The notes below the pieces were generated by a model. That model was not told the DNA's origin. It saw only the letters and a list, made by a program, of their open reading frames with translations, and made no database searches. From assembly GCA_017881145.1 (NCBI GenBank), contig JADGRG010000600.1, forward strand, positions 1 to 7,273: 7,273 nucleotides of DNA, in the 5' to 3' direction. Source of the DNA: Sandaracinaceae bacterium. Its GTDB lineage: Bacteria; Myxococcota_A; Polyangia; Polyangiales; JAFGIB01. Below, piece by piece: positions 1-5,457 of the stretch (positions are counted from its first letter, which is position 1; every line of letters begins with the position of its first letter). A program made the translations under genes and the position numbers.

Positions 1-345
1 ACCGCGGCAACGACAGGCGCCGTGGGCGTCACGCGGCGCGATCCGATGGCCATGCTTCCGTTCTGCGGATATAACATGGCGGATTATTTCCGCCACTGGC
101 TCGAAATGGGCCGCCGCGTGCCCCATCGCGGCTGCGGCGGGGTCACGCGACTCGGCGAAGGCAGCGTAGCGATCGTAGATGGGAGCGCTTTCCTGGCATC
201 TGCCGGCCTCTTTGAAGGCGTTAGCCTGTGGATATTGCGTGTCGTACCGGCGCTCGATCGTGGAAGAATCCGCGTGATCTCACCCGATCTGAAGGTCGTT
301 CCCGGGGACGTTTCCTCACGCTCCGCCGACACAGACAAGCGGTGA
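1..345 (+). pseudogene. pckG: GTP-type phosphoenolpyruvate carboxykinase, C-terminal fragment, broken
   Basis: The frame is open at the left edge, so the 5' part lies outside the window. The first 39 or so residues carry the hallmark of GTP-dependent PEP carboxykinase, which converts oxaloacetate to PEP in gluconeogenesis: TTGAVGV, then RRDPMAMLPFCGYNMADYF, then HWLEMG. In the family this segment forms part of the nucleotide-binding region and is followed by about 80-100 residues that include the conserved IFHVNWFR and LWPGFGEN motifs. Here similarity stops around base 117. The frame continues through unrelated Gly/Val/Arg-rich sequence to a TGA at 343-345. I read bases 118-220 in the other two forward frames and found no trace of the missing motifs, so a simple frameshift does not explain the loss. 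Deletion, rearrangement or an assembly join is likelier. The identity of the first 117 bases is solid. Calling the whole locus a pseudogene is inference, because the 5' part is not visible. Confidence 0.75.
118..279 (-). other. Possible TPR-protein scrap antisense to the pckG tail
   Basis: On the minus strand an open frame begins after an in-frame TGA (280-282) and runs leftward with no stop to the window edge. Its first 54 residues lie outside the PEP carboxykinase similarity and read like natural helical protein, with segments such as ANAFKEAGRCQESAPIYDRY and FAESRDPAAAA. These resemble the A/B helix pattern of tetratricopeptide repeats. There is no convincing start codon or ribosome binding site, and beyond base 117 the frame is merely antisense to pckG. 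If real, it is a fragment of a degraded gene joined to the broken pckG. The rest of the stretch up to base 521 shows no gene. It should hold the promoter of the following lipoprotein, but no convincing -35/-10 pair is visible. Confidence 0.2.
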
Positions 346-521
346 CGGGTCAGCGCTCGTGGCCAGCGGTCGATGCTGGAGCCAGGCCGATGCCCGCCCG
401 CGAGGGTGGTCGCGGCCAAACCGGGGATTAGTGAGTTAACTGGTTGCCTCGGGGTGGAGCGCTGCTGCATTCCATGCGCGGTCGGCTCTGCGCGTCGCGT
501 AATGCTTCAGCGAAGATCGCC

Positions 522-1619
522 ATGAAACAAACCCTGCTATTGATTCCGTGTTGTCTCTTGGTCGCCTGTGCCGGTGCTCAAGCCGCCCGACCGCAGGCAA
601 CCGCCGCGACGGAGCCCATGGCTCGCCCGACCGGCACACAGCTATCAGCTGCGCCCGGGACGGACAATCGCGCGGGCCCTGCCGTGGTGCAGCCCGTGCA
701 GACGGGAGCAGCCGCCCATCGTCTGGTGATCGCGGCTGGCGCATGCTGGCTTGGTGGTCTGTGGAGTGACGCGCAGGGCGTGAGCGACATCGAGCGCAGC
801 GACGCCTCCAAGAAGCACTGCGGCGATCTGATCAAGCAGGCCTACGGCAGCGACGTTCAGGATCGTGTTGAGCGCATACGCGCCCTGGATGCGGTCGAGG
901 TGGCGGAGCTCGCCGGAAAGTTGGATTCAGCCGCCCGCGCGGAGAATCTTGACGCATCGCGTGCAACGCAGCTGCGCAGGCAGCTCAACCTCATCGCTGA
1001 CGCCGAGCGCGAAGTGATGTATGCACGGCGTGCCGGAGACAAGGTGAAAGATGACATCGCGGTCCCGAAACCCACCGGCAAGCGCAAGGCGGATGAAACG
1101 TCTGCCGCGAGTCCGCTGAGCGAAACCCGTGGATTCGAAGCGCTGATGGCCGCGGACGGCGGCGACTTGCACCACGAGTTACGAGCCTTCGCCCTGCTGC
1201 TTGCGATGGATCGGATGGAGCTAGCGCGTGGCCTGCCGAAGCACTTAAAAGTGCTGGCGGTGCGCGGGCCGATTGCGACGCTCTTCGGCGTCACCGGCCC
1301 GGCCCTGCCGGAAGATCCGACCAGGCCTCCGGCTGGCGGCGCGTGGCTCGCGTATCTTACAAACGTGGCCAAAGCAGTAGGACACCCCGTGCCCGCGCAG
1401 GCGAGAACGCTGCGAGATCAGGAGCTGCTGGCGTGGGGCGGCACGCTCATGGGCTTTGCCGATAAGCTCCGCGTCGAGGCACAGGACATCTCGGCGGAGA
1501 CCGAGTTGCGGCAGGTCGTGGAGGCCGTGGTCCGCAGACTCGAGACACAGTACCGAGCCGACGAAGCTGCGATGCTGAAGTCCTCCGAGACGCAGACCAA
1601 CCCACCCACCCTTCAGTGA
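522..1619 (+). CDS. Putative outer-membrane lipoprotein of unknown function
   Basis: This 365-residue protein is not recognised as a named family. The ATG at 522 is preferred over an in-frame TTG at 444, because translation from 522 begins directly with a lipoprotein signal peptide: MKQTLL, a hydrophobic core, and the lipobox LVAC with the lipidated Cys at residue 16. The residue after Cys is Ala, which by the E. coli rule favours the outer membrane. Residues 20-65 are a low-complexity Ala/Pro/Thr/Gly linker. From residue 68 a mostly helical, charged region begins with ACWLGGLWSDAQG. It contains Cys75 and Cys100, the only cysteines in the mature part apart from Cys16, so a disulfide is possible. 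Residues 180-200 form a Lys/Pro/Ser-rich hinge, followed by a second helical domain (205-350) and a polar tail. The gene is monocistronic apart from a possible 41-codon ORF overlapping its stop. A 5-bp hairpin right at the stop (1619-1633) lacks a T-run and is weak as a terminator. Confidence 0.8.
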   Translation: MKQTLLLIPCCLLVACAGAQAARPQATAATEPMARPTGTQLSAAPGTDNRAGPAVVQPVQTGAAAHRLVIAAGACWLGGLWSDAQGVSDIERSDASKKHCGDLIKQAYGSDVQDRVERIRALDAVEVAELAGKLDSAARAENLDASRATQLRRQLNLIADAEREVMYARRAGDKVKDDIAVPKPTGKRKADETSAASPLSETRGFEALMAADGGDLHHELRAFALLLAMDRMELARGLPKHLKVLAVRGPIATLFGVTGPALPEDPTRPPAGGAWLAYLTNVAKAVGHPVPAQARTLRDQELLAWGGTLMGFADKLRVEAQDISAETELRQVVEAVVRRLETQYRADEAAMLKSSETQTNPPTLQ

Positions 1620-1741
1620 CCGGGGCCGCCGGTGGAGTGCGCGAGGCCCTCGCGAAAGACCCGTGGCGCTGGAATGGCTGGGCGGTCAGTCTGCAATCCA
1701 GCGACCAACCTCGCAGCGTGCAGTTGTTACAGATCTCGTAA
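1616..1741 (+). CDS. Possible 41-residue ORF coupled to the lipoprotein by a GTGA overlap
   Basis: The GTG at 1616 overlaps the TGA stop of the lipoprotein (GTGA), an arrangement typical of translational coupling. The frame runs 41 codons to TAA at 1739-1741. The product includes GVREALAKDPWRWNGWAVSL and then a polar tail ending QLLQIS. That composition (helical start, three closely spaced Trp, few Arg/Pro runs) is more protein-like than most chance frames here. It has no ribosome binding site of its own and no recognised family. The same frame is also open upstream inside the lipoprotein gene, so it could equally be chance or an old frame-shifted extension. It ends 4 bases from the end of the opposite-strand VIT fragment. 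Confidence 0.22.
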   Translation: MTGAAGGVREALAKDPWRWNGWAVSLQSSDQPRSVQLLQIS

Positions 1742-1745
1742 GCGT

Positions 1746-1997
1746 TCACGCCACCGCGAGGCGAGCGACGAAATTTGTGACGGTTGCTCGGAACGCCGCG
1801 CGCGCCTCCGTGTGCTCGGACTCTTGGTACATATGCATCGAGAGCGAATCACTGAGATTGTCCGCCACCGCGATCACGAGAAGGCCGCTGACGATGGTCG
1901 CGCGCGTGGCACCCGCGGCGTGCAGGCCGACGATCAACCCGGCACTGGTGACGATGGCGGACGTCGTCCCGAACGTGAAGCGAGCGAGGTTTGCCAT
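1746..1997 (-). pseudogene. VIT1/CCC1-type membrane transporter, N-terminal half only
   Basis: The 83-residue product begins at an ATG at 1997 with GGA five bases upstream. It reads FTFGTTSAIVTSAGLIVGL, then SGLLVIAVADNLSDSLSMHM, then YQESE and VTNFVARLAVA. This matches the first two membrane helices and the acidic loop of short VIT1/CCC1-like proteins, a family known for iron or manganese transport into compartments or out of the cytoplasm. Family members are about 150-230 residues, with further hydrophobic helices after the TNF-R-L segment. Here a TGA follows immediately, and none of the three minus-strand frames below 1745 continues with hydrophobic helices. The protein therefore lacks its C-terminal half and is probably a relic. 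Substrate cannot be assigned. Alternatively it could be a shortened but expressed two-helix protein, which is less likely. Confidence 0.65.
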
Positions 1998-2107
1998 TCA
2001 GTCCAGTCTCGGACCATGGAAGTTGTAGCGGTTTGTCGGAGCGCCGCAAGGACCGGGGCGCGAGCGGCGACTCTCGCTTCGCTAAGGCGCCACCACTGAC
2101 GTAAATC

Positions 2108-2134
2108 CGCCAGAACCCCGATTTTTCGCCAGAA
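2108..2134. repeat. Short direct repeat CGCCAGAA x2 in the intergenic region
   Basis: The octamer CGCCAGAA occurs at 2108-2115 and again at 2127-2134, start to start 19 bases apart, with an A/T-rich centre (ATTTTT) between the copies. The repeat sits between the VIT fragment (starts leftward at 1997) and the phosphoesterase gene (starts rightward at 2275). Spacing close to two helical turns would suit a regulator binding one DNA face, or it may be the worn end of a mobile element. Nothing else was identified in 1998-2259 apart from a weak minus-strand promoter-like pair (TTGCGG, 16 bases, TACAAC) just upstream of the VIT fragment. Confidence 0.25.
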
Positions 2135-2259
2135 GGTCTTACGCACGGGCGGCTCGCAAGGGGGTCGTGGTCGACGGTCGAGCAACGGGCTTCTGCAGAC
2201 CGCACGTAGTCGCGCGGACCGGCAAAGTCAGGCAAGATGCCCGCCACCAGCTCTAGCGC

Positions 2260-2264
2260 AGGAG
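2260..2264 (+). promoter_or_regulatory. Shine-Dalgarno AGGAG of the phosphoesterase gene
   Basis: AGGAG lies 10 bases before the ATG at 2275 and decides that start. A later in-frame ATG at 2350 would remove the charged N-region of the signal peptide and has no comparable site. Confidence 0.6.
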
Positions 2265-2274
2265 TGAGTTCACC

Positions 2275-3765
2275 ATGGCGTGGTCTCAGAACCTTGGTTC
2301 CCAAACGCTCGTGCCCAGCGCGAGCAAGCGCACAGCAGCTCTCGGTACCATGCTCGCGGCTACACTGCTGGCGACCGGCTGTGACGACCAAACCCCGTGC
2401 ACGACGTGCTCGCAGACGACTGCGACCCGCGATGCTGGCATACACGGAGGCAGTGCCGGCAGCAGCGCGAGTAGCACTTTCGACGACGCGGGCGTTGGCG
2501 CGGATGGTGGCAACGACCACCAGCGCAAAGCTCTGCGTTCGCTCTGTCACTTCGGCGCGGGCGCGCTTCCGGACCAGACGCTCGAAGCCTCGGAACCTTG
2601 GGGTTCAGACATCCCCATCGATCACTTCATCGTGATCATGCAGGAGAACCGCTCCTTCGATCACTACTTCCAGATGCTGCCCAAGCGTGGCCAGCCCGAC
2701 GCTGACGTCGCGCCCGACAGCTACAGCAATCCCGACCCGAGCAATGGAGGCAAGCCGGTTGCGCCCTACCACGAGACGGCCTACTGCGGCAAAGACATCG
2801 AGCACGGCTGGGACGCCATGCACCAGGAGTATGCCGACGGGGCGATGAACGGCTTCGTCGCAGTGGGCAATCCTGGCGGTCGCCGCGCGCTCGGCTATTA
2901 CGACGAGAGCGACCTACCTTACTACTACGGTCTGGCGAAGACCTTCGCGATCGGTGATCGCTACTTCGCAGCCACACCAACTCCGACCTATCCGAACCGG
3001 ATGTATGCCGCGTCCGCGACATCATTCGGCCTGGTTTCCAACTCGACCGCACCCCAGGCAGGTCAGAACCAGACCATCTATCGTCAGCTCCAAGATGCGG
3101 GCATCGCATGGATGATCTACTCCGACTACCAAACCATGGAGGAGATCATCTACCCGAGCCTGCGCGCGCTACCAGGCAAGCATTTCGGGTCAATCCAGAA
3201 TTTTCTCGACGACGCGAAAGCCGGCACGCTGCCAGCCTACGCCTGGGTCGAATCGCAGCTTGCTCCGACCGCAGTGGCCGACGACGAGCACCCACCGTCC
3301 GACGTTCAAGTCGGCGAGCGTTTCGTCTCGCAGATCGTCGATGCCGCGATGCACGGCGCTGCTTGGCCATCCAGCGCGGTCTTCATCAACTACGACGAGC
3401 ATGGGAGCTTCTTCGATCACGTCCCACCACCGCACGCCTGCCCACCGGATGCGATCGAGCCGATTCTTTCCCCGACCAGCGTGCCCGGTCGCTTCGATCG
3501 CTACGGTATGCGTGTGCCCTTCATGGTGGTCTCACCCTTCGCGAAACCGCACTACGTTTCTCACGATGTCTTGAGCCACACCTCGATCCTGCGCATGGTG
3601 CAGGCGCGTTACGCGCTGCCGGCGCTGTCAGCTCGTGATGCGAACGCTACTCCGCCCTTCGACCTCTTCGACTTCGCAAACCCGGCCTTCATGACGCCGC
3701 CGACGCTGCCTTCGGCAACCGTCGATGCGACTGAGCTTGCACGCTGCAAGAGCCTTTATCCTTGA
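2275..3765 (+). CDS. Lipid-anchored phosphoesterase, phospholipase C / acid phosphatase AcpA family
   Basis: This 496-residue protein belongs to the PF04185 phosphoesterase family, exported metal-dependent enzymes that cleave phospholipid head groups or phosphomonoesters. The start carries a basic n-region (SASKRT), a hydrophobic stretch and the lipobox LATGC with Cys36, followed by Asp-Asp. Residues 37-82 form a Thr/Gly/Ser/Ala/Asp linker. The catalytic domain spans about 112-470. Its signature is FIVIMQENRSFDHYF (118-132, with the metal-binding Glu-Asn pair), followed by TPTYPNR (236-242, region of the nucleophilic Thr/Ser), DDEHPP (336-341), YDEHGSFFDHVPPP (373-386, the Asp-Glu-His metal ligands), RVPFMVVSP (413-421) and HTSILR (435-440). 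All core motifs are present and the length is normal, so it should be active. The exact substrate (phosphatidylcholine, sphingomyelin or a phosphomonoester) cannot be read from sequence. There is no Tat twin-arginine motif, unlike many PLC relatives, so lipoprotein export replaces it. It converges on the START gene with 15 bases between stops. Confidence 0.93.
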   Translation: MAWSQNLGSQTLVPSASKRTAALGTMLAATLLATGCDDQTPCTTCSQTTATRDAGIHGGSAGSSASSTFDDAGVGADGGNDHQRKALRSLCHFGAGALPDQTLEASEPWGSDIPIDHFIVIMQENRSFDHYFQMLPKRGQPDADVAPDSYSNPDPSNGGKPVAPYHETAYCGKDIEHGWDAMHQEYADGAMNGFVAVGNPGGRRALGYYDESDLPYYYGLAKTFAIGDRYFAATPTPTYPNRMYAASATSFGLVSNSTAPQAGQNQTIYRQLQDAGIAWMIYSDYQTMEEIIYPSLRALPGKHFGSIQNFLDDAKAGTLPAYAWVESQLAPTAVADDEHPPSDVQVGERFVSQIVDAAMHGAAWPSSAVFINYDEHGSFFDHVPPPHACPPDAIEPILSPTSVPGRFDRYGMRVPFMVVSPFAKPHYVSHDVLSHTSILRMVQARYALPALSARDANATPPFDLFDFANPAFMTPPTLPSATVDATELARCKSLYP

Positions 3766-3767
3766 GA

Positions 3768-3783
3768 TGAGCTTCTGCGCTCA
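3768..3783. terminator. Weak convergent hairpin at paired stop codons
   Basis: TGAGC (3768-3772) and GCTCA (3779-3783) can pair around a six-base loop. The right arm contains the stop codon of the minus-strand START gene. The hairpin sits in the 15-base gap between the two convergent genes and could act in both directions, but it is only 5 bp and has no T-run on either strand. Confidence 0.18.
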
Positions 3784-4434
3784 CGCACCTGCGCGCAGCT
3801 CCAAGGGACCACCACCTCGAAAGAACGCGCGCACCGCTTCAGCTTGTGTCACGAGATAGCGCGGCATCATTCGATTCATCAGCCATGCAGGGAAGTGGCC
3901 GGCTTGGTTTTCTCGATCGAGGTACGTGAGGTCGCTGTGCGTACCGTCGCCACCCACCGTGCAGAGCGCGGCGCCCCACCAGTCGATGCGTTCGTGTCCG
4001 CTGGCAGGTGGCAGCCTATCGATGGATCGAAAGCTCGCGAGCTTGGCACCGCCGGCGAGCTCACGAACCACCTCGACGCTGCAGAGGTCGCGCAAAGCGA
4101 TGCCAGGGACGCCCGGGTCGAAGCGTTGGTACAGAACGCGCGCTTGGGGGCCGAGCGTCTCGACGACGCGTCCTTCAACGAACTCGCGCGTCCACTGCTT
4201 GTGATAGTCGAGCAGTCGATGCACGAAGCCCTCGAAGACGATGTGGGCCGGGGCCTCGAGTGCTGGGAGCTGCCAGCGGAAGAGCAGGTTCGGGTCGTCC
4301 GGCAGCTTGCGACTCCACATCCGTAGATCGTCGCGCTCCAAGACGACGCGCCACCCGGACGGGTCCGTCATCAGTTGGTAGTCGCGCTCGAGCCACTCGT
4401 CGGCGCCACGCACCCAGGCTTCAGCATCTTGCAT
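3781..4434 (-). CDS. START-domain lipid-binding protein
   Basis: This 217-residue protein consists almost entirely of a START (StAR-related lipid transfer) domain, the helix-grip fold that encloses one sterol, phospholipid or other hydrophobic ligand. Visible landmarks are WRVVLERDDLRMWSRK (28-43), the central stretch from FEGFVHRLLDYHKQWTREF (67-85) through VVETLGPQARVLYQRF, ALRDLCSV (113-120), RSIDRLPPASGHERIDWWGA (136-155), SDLTYLDRENQAGHFPAWLM (167-186) and the closing amphipathic helix NRMMPRYLVTQAEAVRAF (187-204). There is no signal peptide or membrane segment, so it is probably cytoplasmic or peripheral. The start at 4434 is chosen because AAAGGA lies five bases upstream and the START homology begins just after. 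Longer in-frame extensions would overlap the divergent membrane-protein gene and look like antisense noise. START proteins are scattered in bacteria and often sit near lipid or sterol genes. Ligand is unknown. Confidence 0.88.
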   Translation of the reverse strand: MQDAEAWVRGADEWLERDYQLMTDPSGWRVVLERDDLRMWSRKLPDDPNLLFRWQLPALEAPAHIVFEGFVHRLLDYHKQWTREFVEGRVVETLGPQARVLYQRFDPGVPGIALRDLCSVEVVRELAGGAKLASFRSIDRLPPASGHERIDWWGAALCTVGGDGTHSDLTYLDRENQAGHFPAWLMNRMMPRYLVTQAEAVRAFFRGGGPLELRAGA

Positions 4435-4451
4435 GCGGATCCTTTTCTGAA

Positions 4452-4484
4452 ACTCTTCCGTTCGAAGACCAAACGGGGAAGAGT
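4452..4484. promoter_or_regulatory. Inverted repeat ACTCTTCC-N17-GGAAGAGT in a divergent promoter region
   Basis: The 96-bp gap (4435-4530) separates the START gene (leftward) from the membrane-protein gene (rightward) and should hold both promoters. It contains a perfect 8-bp inverted repeat, ACTCTTCC at 4452-4459 and GGAAGAGT at 4477-4484, centred at 4468. A weak rightward promoter fit is TTCGAA (4461-4466), 17 bases, TACACT (4484-4489), which would lie inside and at the edge of the repeat. A dimeric repressor bound here could control both genes. The repeat is seen directly. The operator role is inference, and a transcribed hairpin is the alternative. Confidence 0.4.
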
Positions 4485-4530
4485 ACACTGAAAGCTTCCC
4501 TGCAACGCGCGAGTTCCGGAAACGACGCAC

Positions 4531-5454
4531 ATGCCCGATGCCAGCTCGAGTGAAGCCGACGCTGCGACGCTGCGCCCGCTGCCGGGTGTGGAGGCCGAAC
4601 TCTTCGTGCCTCCTTCGCGCGAGGCGTTGTTCCTGTTGCGGCACGCCCGCTGGCTGGTGAGCCCGACCGCGCTTCCAGGCTCGGCACCGAGCCGCTTTCT
4701 GCGCATGGTGCTGGTGGCGCCCTTCACCCAGCTCACCTTCTTCAGCTTCGACTTGCAGGCGTTCCTGTTCGGCGTCTTCCACACCACGTTCTGGGCACGA
4801 GCTGGGCACCTGCTGTGCATGTGCGCGGTCAACCTCTGCATGCTCGTCGGTCTGGGGAAGATCGCGCTCGGCGGGGGCATCGATGCAGGCATGGCCTACG
4901 CGTGCGCGTTGGCCCTGTGGCATGGCTCGGTAGCGCTCTCCGTGGGGCTCGTCGGCTGGGGGCTATGCGCCGCAGGTCTCGTCTTGGGGCTCGAGCTTGC
5001 AGCGCGCAGCTGCATCGCTGCGGGCTCGGGCGCGCTGCACGTGCTCGCCGAGCACCCCTGGCTCGGCGCAGCGCTCAGTGCCTTCCTGGTCGCCTTGTCG
5101 CACGCACCCGAGCCACGCTTGCCGCCGCGCGCCGTGGCTGGGCCCCGCTGGCTCGGCATCACCGAGTACGTGCGTGGCCCCGTAGGCGCGCGTCACCCGC
5201 TGGCTGTCATGCTGGCGAACGGCCTGCGCGTCGCGCTCTTCGTGGTGTGGGGCACGCTCAACGAGTGGTGGGCAGCGATGCGCCTCATGCCCTACAACTT
5301 TTTGTGGCTGATGTTCCTCGTCGGCTACGCCAAGCCGCTGCGGGATCGCGTCCTGGGACACGTGCACAGGGCCCTCGCGAGCGACAATCCTGCGCTCGAC
5401 TACGTGGGGATCGGCGGCGCGACCATGTTGCAGCTGCCCGAAGACGCGCGCTAA
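4531..5454 (+). CDS. Polytopic membrane protein of unknown function
   Basis: This 307-residue protein is not recognised. The ATG at 4531 has GGAA nine bases upstream. Residues 1-57 are a polar N-terminus. Likely membrane segments follow at about 60-84, 92-112, 119-155 (long enough for two), 176-191, 228-247 and 255-268. The C-terminal tail (269-307) carries charged residues and the segment SDNPALDYVGIGGATMLQLP. Polar marks that might be functional are TLNEWWAAMRLMPYNFLWLM (242-261), LSHAPEPRLPPR (189-200) and several His near membrane edges (84, 93, 131, 170, 175, 191). I see no transporter, kinase or acyltransferase motif. The LSHAPEPRLPPR stretch faintly recalls Mpo1/DUF962 lipid dioxygenase-like proteins, but the spaced His motif of that family is not evident, so I do not assign it. 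Divergent transcription from the START gene suggests a shared lipid-related role. It ends 3 bases before the stop of the convergent hydroxylase gene. Confidence 0.82.
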   Translation: MPDASSSEADAATLRPLPGVEAELFVPPSREALFLLRHARWLVSPTALPGSAPSRFLRMVLVAPFTQLTFFSFDLQAFLFGVFHTTFWARAGHLLCMCAVNLCMLVGLGKIALGGGIDAGMAYACALALWHGSVALSVGLVGWGLCAAGLVLGLELAARSCIAAGSGALHVLAEHPWLGAALSAFLVALSHAPEPRLPPRAVAGPRWLGITEYVRGPVGARHPLAVMLANGLRVALFVVWGTLNEWWAAMRLMPYNFLWLMFLVGYAKPLRDRVLGHVHRALASDNPALDYVGIGGATMLQLPEDAR

Positions 5455-5457
5455 GGG

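Noticed and set aside
857..1372. 171-codon minus-strand frame inside the lipoprotein gene
   Set aside because: Ser/Arg-rich antisense frame without homology. The sense frame has a clear signal peptide.
1619..1633. ACCGG-N5-CCGGT hairpin as terminator of the lipoprotein gene
   Set aside because: Five-bp stem with no T-run, and it includes the stop codon itself.
1934..2185. Minus-strand 83-codon frame containing WRKIGVLADLRQWWRLSEAR
   Set aside because: Briefly protein-like, but it overlaps the better supported VIT start in another frame, has no ribosome binding site and no recognised family.
1849..2550. Long minus-strand frame of about 233 codons across the intergenic region and the phosphoesterase 5' end
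   Set aside because: Arg/Ala-rich with no motif. It overlaps the VIT fragment in another frame and is antisense to the lipoprotein signal region.
4435..4923. In-frame upstream extension of the START protein to about 380 residues
   Set aside because: It would lie antisense over the membrane-protein gene, reads as Gln/Arg/Glu-rich noise, and the internal ATG at 4434 has a good ribosome binding site.
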